DNA from: Phoronis australis
Lineage: Eukaryota > Phoronida > Phoronidae
Direction: 5' to 3'
Length of the DNA: 64,000 nucleotides
NCBI GenBank assembly: GCA_002633005.1
Contig: NMRA01000033.1
Span: 76,436-140,435 of the forward strand
Below are positions 23,481 through 34,674 of the stretch, in pieces (within the stretch, counting starts at the first letter, position 1; every line of letters starts with the position of its first letter). The translations under genes and the position numbers were made by a program. Under the pieces are notes generated by a model. That model saw nothing but the letters and a program-made list of their open reading frames with translations. It had not been told where the DNA came from and did not search any database.

Positions 23481-23845
23481 TATTTTACCCTAGCGTTTAG
23501 GTCGAGCAACCACAACAGCGTAGTTTAACTGAGCACTTTCATCTTAATTATATATTATAAATAGTTATTACAAAAGGGGTTTTAAACATGGAATGTCGGA
23601 CACAAAGATTTCTTTTCCACACAAATTCGCCACTCATCAGGACATACACTGTCTGGTTCATGAACTCTCGTGACCTGTGGCTACAGTCAGCAGCAGCAGA
23701 ATGTAGGTCAAGGTGCTTGGTCAAGATTCTCTGGCAGACAGTCTTATTTGAGCGATAAATTGACACGTGATTGAGGAGAAGCGCCATCTGTTTGTCGTAA
23801 AGGTTTTGGATGAGCGGTACCTTTTGCCCATTCCACATACGTTAA

Positions 23846-25179
23846 AGGCGAAGGCAACCTTTTTTCATGTCACTTTTAGCAAAAATAAGGTCTGTTGATT
23901 ATCCCAGACATATTTTCACAAAATTACAGCTTTTCGTAATTTAATTAATTTCTCGTCCTCTACTCCGGAAGTGACGTTCTGGGAGGCAAGAATTTCGCGC
24001 CAATTTCTTTTCATACAGTCAGACTGTGAGAGCTGTCAAGTCAGTCATTGTTCTACCTCGGATGTGATAAGTTAGGTCGTCGTTTGCTTTTGTTTTCGAG
24101 TCAGTTAACATGCCACGCTGTTGCTGCATACCAGGATGTACTCCTTATCGTCTCACACGCGCTTTGGGTACCTTGCATCGCTTTCCAAAGGATGACACAC
24201 TTCGCCGTACTTGGCTAGCTCGTTCGAGTGAAGAACGCAGCGCTACCCGCTCACGCAACGTACGTACCGGGTACAAAGCAGCGGCAAGCATTTTCAGCCG
24301 TCAGATTGCGACAGAGATATGTTCGCTGAATCGATGAAGGTCCCTACGAAACAACACCTGAAGAAGGGTTCCATACCGTCGCTGCTGATTCCCGGCAGTG
24401 CTCCGTCGCCACCCCTGAGAAGTGCGCTTTTGAAGCGAGAAGCCTCACGAGCTGTGGCCACTATAAACAATGACTGGAGGCACTTCATCTACTGTCACCC
24501 ATGCCTCCGAACGTACCTCATAGTGTGCAATTCCAGGAACTATCAGTGATTCCCCGTGTGGTGTGGTGTTGTCTCTAGCCCACAGCCTGTAAGCAGCCCT
24601 GCAGCAATGTGGAGTAGTGGGAGTGAATACAGGCGCAGTTTGACACCCAGTGAAAAGTACAGTTCGTCATCCAATGATCACTGAGCCTAAGTTTGATAAG
24701 TTTATTGTGGACTTGTATTGGAGCTATTTAGAAGGTGTCATGAGTGTGACAAGGGAGTCGCGCGGCGGGACTTAGTAAGCAGTTTGGGTGCTCAAGTCAC
24801 CGTCCACTGGGAGTGTGACGCGGTACACTCGGGCACTATAAGTGGGACAGTTCTTCCTCTGTACGTGAGACGATAATGAGTACATCTCGGCAGGCAGCAA
24901 CAGTGTGGCAAAGTGTTGACTGACTCGTAAACTAAAGCAAACGACGACCCAACTTATCACCACCGAGGTAGAACAATGACTGACTCGACTGCTCTCACAG
25001 TCAGACTGTATGAAAAGAAAATGGCGCGATATTCTTGCCTCCCAAAACGTCACTTCCGGAGTAGACGACGAGTAATTAATTAAGTTACGAAAAGCTGTAA
25101 ATAAGTGAAAAAATATGTCTGGGATAATCAACGAACCCAATGTTTGCTAAAAATGACATGAAAAAGGTTGCCTTCGCCT
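23846..25179. mobile_element. Kolobok-like DNA transposon, internally deleted
   Basis: 1334 bases flanked by TTAA at 23842-23845 and 25180-25183. Terminal inverted repeats begin AGGCGAAGGCAACC and extend about 260 bases with high identity (23846-24105 against 24906-25179). TTAA targets and a THAP-containing gene inside fit the Kolobok superfamily. The catalytic part of a transposase is missing, so it would need another element to move. Confidence 0.85.
24110..24540 (+). pseudogene. THAP-domain fragment inside the Kolobok-like element
   Basis: ATG at 24110 opens MPRCCCIPGCTPYRLT, with LHRFPKDDTLRRTWLA 20 residues on: the C-x(4)-C, HRFP and W marks of a THAP DNA-binding finger. The expected CxxHF block is disrupted by a frame change near 24280; the downstream part resumes in another frame with SMKVPTKQHLKKGSIPSLL, a spacer often seen just after THAP fingers. 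The frame closes at 24547 and no catalytic domain follows. Probably the remnant N terminus of the transposase. Confidence 0.7.
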
Positions 25180-25183
25180 TTAA

Positions 25184-26738
25184 TCAATCCCAATAGCCTT
25201 TGCGTACCCTAATTTCCGGACATGCGCATTCGTTAAATCGATTCGGTTGCAACTCCACTATTAGCTCTGGGTTTGAATGTGCTCACATGTGGTCTGATAA
25301 ATATTTGGCCTGCCTGTTGTCATACCAGATAAAAGACTGTGCTTGGCAGTTAACAAAGAAGCTAGATGTTATCACACGTTCACAACCCTCTACGTCTGGT
25401 AAAGGTACTGAACGGGAAGGGAATTTTTATGGTTGAATTTCGAACTCACTGTGTAAGTGGGCCCTTTTGCAGCCGGGTGATCATGTAGCTTGAACTCTGC
25501 ATGGATTCCCGTTTGGGAGAACTGGGTTCGAATCTTGGCTTCAGTAGTGGCTCGGCTGACAAGCAGCGAGCATTGTACAAAGTTCGGTGTCTACTACTCC
25601 TCGATCTGAGCGCGGTCTTAGAATGTTTGCAAGGGAGTGACTGCCGGAGAACCTGATGTCCGAAAGCGATTTCTGGGGCTGTCCTCTTATGATACTTTTA
25701 ACCTTTTTCCAAGGACTGAAATTGGAAAGGCAATCCACTCCTTCGTAGGAATAGGGGAACAAAATGATTAAGGTTCGGGAGTACTAGACTGTGGGATGAA
25801 AATATAGTTACTTGGGAAATATCGGTATAGATACGAAAAAGTAACTATGAACAAAGTTATTGAATAAGTAGACAAAAATCGCCTTTGTGTTGGAATTTTG
25901 CCTATTTCGTCCATTTTAATTCTAAAGTTTTTGACTGGTGTAGCTAACAGTACTAAGATTGTTGCTGCATAAAAGGACAACAGTTCATTAAAGACTAGTT
26001 AGCAGCAAAACTTTGACCCCTAAAAGTCTTATATAATCGTGGTTCTGTAAAAAATGTAAGTAGCACACCTTGCCACCAAACAAAACCTTTGTAGGCCTAT
26101 TTTGCATTCCTTTGGGGAGCATTTGGCTTCATTGCGGTTTACAGTTAACATTACCCACTGCGACACCCGATCTTGGAATGAACCAGCCGACCGGGCAACT
26201 GAAGTCACAGTCGGTCCCATCACGATTTTATGAGCTTAAGTGGCATAATTCATTTCCGTTGTTTTTTTTTTCGTAGCTGTAAACACAAGTCAGTTTAATG
26301 CGGCGTTGAACCTGTGCATTCTGTAGAAAAACAAGTTTTCATTTCGTCCACTTATCGTTTCGGAAATCGATCTTAAATTCCCTTTAGTCAAAATAAGTCG
26401 ATCATTTCCGCAAGTTTGGAAAGCCATAACTGACAGCTCGTTGTTTCTCCGGACCAAGCACGCTGGGTGGCCTGGAATTTTTTGAGCCTGGTCTAAAGAA
26501 ATAACGAATTACCGATCGGTTATCATTTCTTAACTTAGTAAGGAGCTGAGAAAGCACGATCAATTTTACTGTGGCCAAGAGGCCTAAACCAAAACTTGGT
26601 TTTCGACATAGAACTCTCTAGCCATGGAATGCCAACTCTCGCATGTGATCTATGTATTTGAGCTCGCGAGAGTTTGCTCTAAGAATTTCGGGCTGCCTGC
26701 TCGACTGAGTTTTAATCGAAAGTTGTAGTTTTCAAATC
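25184..26738. other. No gene recognised
   Basis: Intergenic. A B-box-like gggttcgaatct at about 25525 could belong to a tRNA-derived SINE relic, but no cloverleaf or clear A box was found. Confidence 0.4.
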
Positions 26739-26996
26739 CATGCGCGCACCCAGCCTTCAATATGGGGGGCTCGACTTCCTGACTTTGTGAACCTTTTGGT
26801 AACAAAAAAGCGGGCGGACTACAAAAAAAAAAACGGGAGCACCTCTGTGATTTAATTGCTCGTTTTGGCGCATGTTGAATGGACTTATGCCTCATTTTCT
26901 CGGGCATTTTGTCTCTCAGAGGCGGACCTTTTTGCCCACTTCGCCAAATGGTGGGACTCGTTCGAGCCCCCCGAGCCCCGCCTGGGTGTGCGCATG
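26739..26996. mobile_element. Short inverted-repeat element (MITE), copy C
   Basis: 258 bases from CATGCGCGCACCCAGCC to the inverted GGGTGTGCGCATG, with 5-base target duplications aaatc at 26734-26738 and 26997-27001. Interior matches copies A and B. Confidence 0.88.
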
Positions 26997-27222
26997 AAAT
27001 CCAGCCTAATTTCATTGTTTCATTTTCGTTATTTTTGTTCATCAAGCGAGACTCTTGTGGTACGGTGCCATACAATCAGCGAGTTCTCGGAAAAAGTTAG
27101 TCAAAAAATCGACAGTTACAGTGGTCATTCTTGATAAGGACCGACCAATGGCCCTGGGTGGATGCTGGGAGTAGTTTGTCCTCTCATATCGTTTCAGCTC
27201 CAGAACCACTTTTGACAACCTA

Positions 27223-27990
27223 TAGACCGGGATCCCAGAGCTTTTTTGGGCATGAAAAGGTAACCAATTTTCTTTGGTGCCACAGTGCTCTATGGGTATC
27301 TTGATGCTTGGAAATGGCCGTCTGGCAGGTTCGCTCTGGTGGGTGTGGTCAGGGGAGACAAGAGAATGACACTCGAAAATTGAGCTAGATCAACTTTTCT
27401 GGTAACCACTTCAAACTGCCTTGGATACCTACTACGTAATCCACTGTATCAAAATTGGCCACTGCCAGACAGTTTCAGTGGTGGGGACTACCCGCCAGAC
27501 GAACATATTACAGGGTACAAAAATTGAGCTAGATCAATCCAAGAGGTAACCGCTTGAAACCAGTGGCAAAATATTCACCGTAAGCCCAGGTATCACAAAT
27601 GAACACTGCCAGACAAATCTAGTGGTGGGTTACCCCCGCCAGACACGCCCAAATACCAGAATTGAACTAGATCAATCCACCAGGAAACCGTTTGAAACCA
27701 ATTTCACGATGTTCAGCATCACTGAACATAGCACAAAAGTTAGATGCCAGACAATTTCTGCGGTGGGGTGCCCTTGCCAGACGATTATCAAAAAGGGCTA
27801 AAATTGAGCTAGATCAGTCCAAGAGGTAACCGCACGAAACCAGTTGCAAAATATTCACCGTAGCCCAGGGTGTCACGAATAAGCATTGCCAGACAAATCT
27901 AGTGGTGGGTTAGCCCCGCCAGACACGCCCAAATACCCGAGTTGAGGTAGATCAACCCACCAGATAACCGTTTGAAACCATTTGCATAAT
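27223..27990 (+). repeat. Left terminal inverted repeat with about 140-base subrepeats
   Basis: After the outer 150 bases the TIR is made of about four to five subunits 140 bases long, each with attgagctagatcaa followed by gaggtaaccg and a pair of directly repeated GCCAGAC sites about 35 bases apart (near 27464, 27605, 27748 and 27888). These look like multiple protein-binding sites. Confidence 0.85.
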
Positions 27991-28461
27991 GCCCAGCAAC
28001 ATTCCACAGGCAACAACGCTGTGAGGCAATATCAAGTGGAGATTTGGTACATGCCCGGTTCGTATACCATGTCCATAGATAATCAATTTGAACCTGTTTT
28101 AATTGCACCATTAAGACATAAAGCGAACAGTTCTATTGTCCGAATATCTGTGTCGGGCAAATAAAATGCTTATCAAACTAACTTAACTGAAAAACTATTA
28201 GGACTCGTTATTCCCGAGCAATGTGAATAACAAGTTCGCAACATGAACAGTGTATTATATTTACGTTACAGCTTTAAGACGACTATATGAACGAAATGTC
28301 AGGTGCCATAAAGGTTTTTTCACCCTTTTTGGAGAACACCATACATGGGTAACAAACACAAAAATATAAAAGGAGACTTATTGCTATAACCAATATTCAT
28401 CTCATTCCAATGAGCCAACTTATTCACTGTGCATGTTTTAGTCAAATCCAAAGTGCCGTAA

Positions 28462-31400
28462 TTAATCCTCTTCATCAGAGTCGGAGTCTTCACTCCACGG
28501 ATCATCTTCGGAATCTGACAGTTCTGCAGAAGAACTATCTCTAATGCTGGTTGCTTCATTCCCAAGGTTACTGCTGTTGACTTCTGCATTCGAACTGAAC
28601 AATATGTCAGGAAGAATGGACCCCTAAAACCAAACTGGCAGAAGTGTGTGAGTTTCAGTTGGATGCCAACCATAATCAGTTGGTGTCAGTCCATCCCCGG
28701 GATATGCTGTCGCGGCACGGGTCCAAAGCGCTGTGACGTACTGCGTTCGGCGAATCTTCATCTGCAGGCTACGGAGACAAGGTGGGAGCAACCCACAGTC
28801 AATTCGTTTTAAATTTGCGAGTGGATTCTCCTGAAAGGAAATTAAAAAATATAAGCATAGCTGACTTTGATGGTATTTAAAAATTATCAGGTTGAATATT
28901 TATATTGTTTACAAGTTATCACTACATACCTCAGCAACTTTGCCAGTCATGTCCATAAGTTTGACGAACCGGGCCTCGTTAACATCTTTGAGCTTAATTT
29001 TTGCGAACATGTGACATACGAATTCAGCGACTAAGCCGACATCGATGCTGCCATGCACATCTCCACAACTAGTGAACATATTGATGAACCTTTCATCAGT
29101 TTCAGTAATGTCCAAGGGTTTGATTTTGCCTTTTCTGGAAAATAAGGAATGACGTGTACAACTAATTCATAACAGAAATCTGCTTTATTTAAAGGAGTAA
29201 ACCATTATACGTTACTTAGACTTCATTAACATGGCAGACGTAATCACAGCCAATCGAATTCAATCAATTCTCCTCACTGCAATCGAATTCATTCAATTCT
29301 TGTCACTACTGCAATAATCAAGATTTCGATAACATACCTATAAAAGGCAGATGTATATTCACATCCAGTGAAGGCATGGTATCCAGGCATTGCTCTGGGA
29401 AGTCCGTACTTGCGCTCTTCAAGAACGTTTGCTATGTCGGAAATGTTGATAAATCTTCTGTTACTTCCCATCCCACAGTCCATGACAACGTCGGTCGTGG
29501 ATCTTATTTCTCGCCGCTGTTGTCCGAGTGTACTAAGCAAGATTACTAAAACATCTGTATCTGAAACCCTCACCATAACATGACCGATTGAAATGTTTGC
29601 GACGTGGAACGCAATCAGCGTAATCCGCTTCCTCGCGGTCACCTTGGAGATGGGCAGGTTCTGTCACCATGATTTGCTGGTTATCGTCGGGAAAGAACTG
29701 GTAGCAGTCACCACCGTGGGAAACAAACAAGGTTCTCCCACCAAACTAGGCCAATAATGGTCTTTTCTCCATTCGCCAGTTCCTTCTTGAACGCGCTGTT
29801 GTTCAGAAGTGTTTGTGAGCTCTGTCGAATAGTTTGATCAGGCCATGTTATGGCATACATGTTCTGCAAATGTCCTAAGTTCACTTACAGCCATTGCCCT
29901 TTGTGTCATAGAGAGGGACCATCGACGCATTGCATTCTCTGAGTTGCGGAAAGCCACTATCCCTGTCATGCTCGATGCTGCATCCCTGTTGACGAACTGT
30001 TCCAAAGAGAGGCCAACAGCCGATCTACTGAAGTTGTTCCTAGTGTATCGCACTGAAAACGCTCCGTTTTCCAGCACTTCGCGCAATTGTGAGTCTGGAA
30101 ATTTCAATTTTTGGTAAAACAACGTTCCCCATCTGGCATAGTTTGGGCGGTTCAGGGCAAAGAATACATCTAGCATTGTCGGGAAAATGTTGATATAACC
30201 ACTGATGTCATTGGTCTTGACGCATCTCTGGAGTTCTCTGTGCGCGCGGTTTATGAGAAAGATGTAGGTTGCCCAAAACTGAGCAGTTTTGCCATATTTG
30301 CCATTAATCACTGTGTGAAAGAAATCTTCATACTTCTGGAGATGCTGAGTGATCACAGGATCATCAAGGTTTGCCTCTATTTGTTCTGGATCTGAAGGAA
30401 ACTGCGGTCATAACCGTAAGGAACGATTCATATTCCTCCGGAGCCAAGTCATGCAGAAATTTTTGGTACATCTTGCCCTCCAAAACGTTAGCAAGAAGCT
30501 CGTGAACCGAAGTGCAGCTGTTGTAGAATTTTCCTTTAATGAAGCCCATCATAGACCCTTCTGCCAAGATACCAGTCTCTGAAAGTAGGAACTCTATGCC
30601 ACTTCCATTTATCATCATTCCCACAGCTCCATAAAAAGCCAGCTCCGTATGAGAATTACCGAGCATTATCAGCAGCTTATCAAACAATGGTCTTTCAAGT
30701 TCTTGTATTGCGTAGGCTTTTAAAGCAACTGCCAAGTCATATGTGACAACTACGTGGTCTTGCCCAGTCTCTCTGGCTACATTCATTGTGCGGATCATAG
30801 TTTCTTTAACAACATCGTTGTTGGTTGGTGATTTTGAAATGGGGTCCATGTAACAGATCCTTTGAAGAGGCAATGGGTCCCGTATGTAACTGCTCATAAA
30901 TCCAGCATGCAGTTGAGCTGTATGTTCTTGTAGTTTACTTTAGTGCCTCTGACAAGATTGTCACGTGTTTGAGCAGAGTTTATGTTGATACTGGAAAAGT
31001 AACATCCTTAAGAGATTTTCTGAATGGCCGCACTTCGCGCTCTACCCCCACAATCTGTCAGCGATTCCTTCCTTCTCGAAACAACAGTGCAGCAGAAGAG
31101 TCTTCCTTTCTTCTTCCACCGCATTTTGGTAGCTATGACCAACAGTTGCGTACAGGGTTCACATGCCATCTAATGTTTCGACGTGTGCGTCATTATTATC
31201 CCAAACAGAGGCAGTGGCTAGATTTGGAAGGGGTCGAATACCATCCGGTGCTTCGCGTTCATACGACTCTATGGAATACGTAAACTCAGTTTCAAGGCCT
31301 TTGCTTTCTTTGTAGCCGATGGAATGTCCTGCTCTGTTAAGAATCTGCAAAGACAGTTTTGAACCTGTCAGAGAAGACAGATCAAGTCCCAGGGACGTGT

Positions 31401-32300
31401 GCTTCCACGGCCTCACATTACCACGGGTAACGTTGTAAATGGCGTCAGATGCCATTGCGGTCACTTTGCGGTCTATGGATTCTCTTTGAGAGTTCGAGGT
31501 TGTAATGCCACCGAGAAGTGTTCGGTAGAACAGTTCAAGTTGCTGCGGTATCTTTGGTGCACATGATTTCAAATTCTGCACTGTTGTTGGAATAGGTGTC
31601 TTTGACTTAGGCAGTTGCAAGTTTTGAGATCAAAGATGAAGAGCAGCACATCTCAGTTTGTCATGTTTTTAGTTTTCTTCAGTTTCACCTTGCTGCTGCA
31701 CTAATGCATCTTCCTCTGTTACAGTGGAGCTAAAAATAAAATTCCCTTTCCGTTGATTTGACAATCTTACTTGAATTCTGCCTCCAAATTGGTCTTTGAT
31801 CTTCTTAAGGAGATTCTGAGTTGTGTATGCTGAGACATCAGCTTCTGTCCCACCATTACTTACATACTCTTCTTTGTACAAATCTAGCAAAGTAGAAAGA
31901 AGTATTGACCGCCGGTTTTCAAGAACTTCAATGGCTTTTCCCACAGAATATGCAAGAACCTTTCAACATGCCCTTATCATCGGACTTTGGGAGGGGACTG
32001 CAGCGTCTTGTAACAACGCAAGCCATTTTACTAGGAGTTGTGTCGTCAACTGACGGTCCATCTCTTGGCCGTTTAACAGCAGTGTATTTTCTGTGACAGG
32101 ATGGGTGATAGCGAAGATATAATTCTGTTTCACTAGGTTCCGCTATTCTTTGCGTAACAAGGGAGTATTTGTGGCATTTTAATTTTTTACGTAGAGTAGT
32201 AACGTTTTTCAGTGTTGACCAAGTGTTTTCTTTGAAAGTTTTCACCTTGTGTCCTCGTCAGTTGATGTTTGACAGATGAAGCAGCATAAATTACCTTCGC
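28462..32300 (-). pseudogene. Multi-segment gene of the 7.2-kb element: zinc finger plus XPG/FEN1-like core
   Basis: Reading the minus strand: a CCFICQ-like start near 32280; KTFKENTWSTLKNVTTLRKK, YHPSCHRKYTAVKR and CIFCGK (32.2-31.93 kb), a Cys/His-rich finger; a lysine-rich segment to 31.67 kb; LDLSSLTGSKLSLQILNRAG (31.36 kb); a well-preserved 177-residue frame at 30897-30364 with VVTYDLAVALKAYAIQE and SHTELAFYGAVGMMI; a helical part at 30356-29838; LQGDREEAD (29.63 kb); VSDTDVLVILLS, MGSNRRFINI and YHAFTGCEYTSAFYR (29.55-29.34 kb); LPPCLRSL and TPTDYGWHP (28.78-28.66 kb); and an acidic tail ending DSDEED and TAA at 28462. EEAD, DTDV and TGCxYTSAF correspond to the acidic cluster and helix-turn of XPG/FEN1 nucleases (inference). 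Some gaps could be introns, others are frameshifts. The family is repeated in many invertebrate genomes as uncharacterised genes. Confidence 0.7.
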
Positions 32301-32389
32301 TTTCAAGAACCTGTAATGAAAAACGTTTATTTGGTTTAAGTTGTTTTGTTTTCTTTATATATATGTCAGTGTCATTTTGCCCTCAAGAA

Positions 32390-32945
32390 CGAGACATGGT
32401 CTGCCCACTGTTCCCCTGTCACTACAATGCCCGTCCCTCTGTTTCCCAACCAATATTCCGCTGCCCAATGTTCCCCCGTCCCCACGTTACCCCATCCCGA
32501 CGTTACCCTGGTCCTATATTACACGGTCTTGTTCCCACGTATCGGTGTACGTTAATTCAATTTCTGTGTTTAAAGGGAGCATTTGCTTACAGAAAAGCAA
32601 GTAAAGCAATTTATTGATAATGACAGACCAACCCAGTTTGTTTGGAGATAAAATCACATCTTGATAATGTTTATGATTGGCCAGAATCCTAGCGCTTTTC
32701 GGTCGCAAGATCTATAAATCAAGTAATCAACGCAAGGAATTGATTTCCGATGTACATAAAATGGGTGCGTGCGAGAGAACATGGGGGCAGGGGAACATAG
32801 CTACATCTAGACTGGAAAAACAGGATTTGGGGGAGAATATAGGGTCGGGAGAGGATCGGCGCTAGAAAACATAGGCCCGAGAAAATATCAGTTGCGGAAT
32901 ATAGAGTCGAGGTAACTCAGGGACCGGAAAATATCGATACGGACC
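32390..32945. repeat. Inverted pair of GC-rich short tandem repeats
   Basis: A C-rich array (32390-32545: units like tgttcccccgtcccca, cgttaccccatcccga, 15-16 bases) and a G-rich array (32785-32945: agaatatagggtcggg-like units) are inverted versions of the same motif (ggaayatagggncgg). They lie upstream of the element's gene. Confidence 0.6.
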
Positions 32946-33655
32946 CAGCAAAACGATGGTCAAAATGAACAGAGCTTTCATTAAATAGTAAAAACTGCAT
33001 GTCACAGGGCACATGTGAAGGTCGATTTACCAAGAAAAAAATAGCTTGGGTCTATGACGGGCTTTCTAATTGTAATCCACCTGTTTGAAATCCCGCTACT
33101 ACTTGGCAGTCAACACTCATGGACAATTATATTAGAAAACTACTCACCGATAATTGTCAAGAATCTCCCGAAACCTCCGTTGTTTTCAGCTTTCAACGCC
33201 CATGTAAAATAGCTCGTCGTGGTTAAGCACGTGTACAACGGAAATGACGGTAGTTGGTGCGCATACATAACGCAGACGGCAGCAAAAGACGCCATTTCGA
33301 TTATTCCTCGTTGTAAGAGTTAAATCAAATGAGATGTGGATTTGGGTAAAATTCGTCCGAAAACAGGGGGACGTACTTTAGACTGGTAAAATGGGACGGA
33401 TTTCTAAGATCTATTTTTAATTGTGAATAGAATATATCATGTGGAGTATTCCGTTGTTGTTGCGTAGACTTGTGAGGTCGCTCCAACCGATCAGGCGCGA
33501 TTTTTCTGATATTTCATGCCCTGACATAAATTTGCAGACAAAAATCTCTCACCTTATTAAAAAGTGCTTGGTTCCTCAACTTGGTGCTTATTCAGCGTAA
33601 ATGGGCTTATAATGAATTTTGTTTCTACTCCTGCCATCTCGCTGTCGCATCATGT
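32946..33655. other. 5' non-coding part of the 7.2-kb element
   Basis: Between the element's gene and its right TIR. No coding signal; it should include the promoter of the minus-strand gene. Confidence 0.5.
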
Positions 33656-33659
33656 ACAG

Positions 33660-34438
33660 TGATGCTGAACATCGTGCAATTGGTTATCAAACGGTTACCT
33701 GGTGGGTTGATCTACCTCAACTCGGGTATTTGGGCGTGTCTGGCGGGGCTAACCCACCACTAGATTTGTCTGGCAATGCTTATTCGTGATACCCTGGGCT
33801 ACGGTGAATATTTTGCAACTGGTTTCGTGCGGTTACCTCTTGGATTGTTCTAGCTCAATTTTAGCCCTTTTTGATAATCGTCTGGCAAGGGCACCCCACC
33901 GCAGAAATTGTCTGGCATCTAACTTTTGTGCCATGTTCAGTGATGCTGAACATCGTGCAATTGGTTTCAAACGGTTACCTGGTGGATTGATCTAGCTCAA
34001 TTCTGGTATTTGGGCGTGTCTGGCGGGGGTAACCCACCACTAGATTTGTCTGGCAGTGTTCATTCGTGATACCTGGGCTTACGGTGAATATTTTGCCACT
34101 GGTTTCAAGCGGTTACCTCTTGGATTGATCTAGCTCAATTTTTGTACCCTGTATATGTTCGTCTGGCGGGTAGTCCCCACCACTGAAACTGTCTGGCAGT
34201 GGCCAATTTTGATACAGTGGATTACGTAGTAGGTATCCAAGGCAGTTTGAAGTGGTTACCAGAAAAGTTGATCTAGCTCAATTTTCGAGTGTCATTCTCT
34301 TGTCTCCCCTGACCACACCCACCAGAGCGAACCTGCCAGACGGCCATTTCCAAGCATCAAGATACCCATAGAGCACTGTGGCACCAAAGAAAATTGGTTA
34401 CCTTTTCATGCCCAAAAAAGCTCTGGGATCCCGGTCTA
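33660..34438 (-). repeat. Right terminal inverted repeat of the 7.2-kb element
   Basis: Inverted copy of 27223-27990 with the same 140-base subrepeats, here carrying gtctggc pairs. The innermost subunit differs slightly in length from the left side. Confidence 0.85.
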
Positions 34439-34620
34439 CTATCATACTACATGCCAGGAGTTTTTCACCAAGACATTTTTGGGTGTTAAAATCATGTGGC
34501 AGAATTTTACGGAAAGAAGTTATATTTGGCCTAAATAAAAAGTTTACTTCAGTAGGCCCTAAAACTGACGTGTTTAGGCCTACGTAACTTTCGAAAAATT
34601 ACTCATAATTGCTTAGCTTA

Positions 34621-34674
34621 GTGTGTGTGTGTGTGTGTGTGCGCGCGCGCGCGCGTGTGTGCGTGCGCGTGTAT
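34621..34674. repeat. GT/GC dinucleotide microsatellite
   Basis: A run of tg repeats passing into gcgcgcgcgc and back to gtgtgcgtgcgcgtg. Alternating purine-pyrimidine, so able to adopt Z-DNA. Confidence 0.95.

Larger units (their letters stand above)
27223..34438. mobile_element. 7.2-kb DNA transposon with long TIRs and an XPG-like-nuclease gene (Academ-like?)
   Basis: Both ends carry TAGACCGGGATCCCAGAGC in inverted orientation, flanked by CTA at 27220-27222 and 34439-34441 (alternatively a TA duplication with ends starting GACC). Inverted repeats extend about 0.77 kb at each end. Inside lies one minus-strand gene (about 32300 to 28462). From memory, the Academ superfamily combines an XPG-type nuclease with a Cys-rich finger and 3-4 base target duplications, which fits; no helicase was seen. 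Both TIRs are present and similar, but the gene has several frame changes, so this copy may be only moderately old. Confidence 0.78.

Noticed and set aside
25440-25560. tRNA-like B box (gggttcgaatct)
   Set aside because: No acceptor-stem pairing and no convincing A box, so neither a tRNA gene nor a clear SINE can be claimed.
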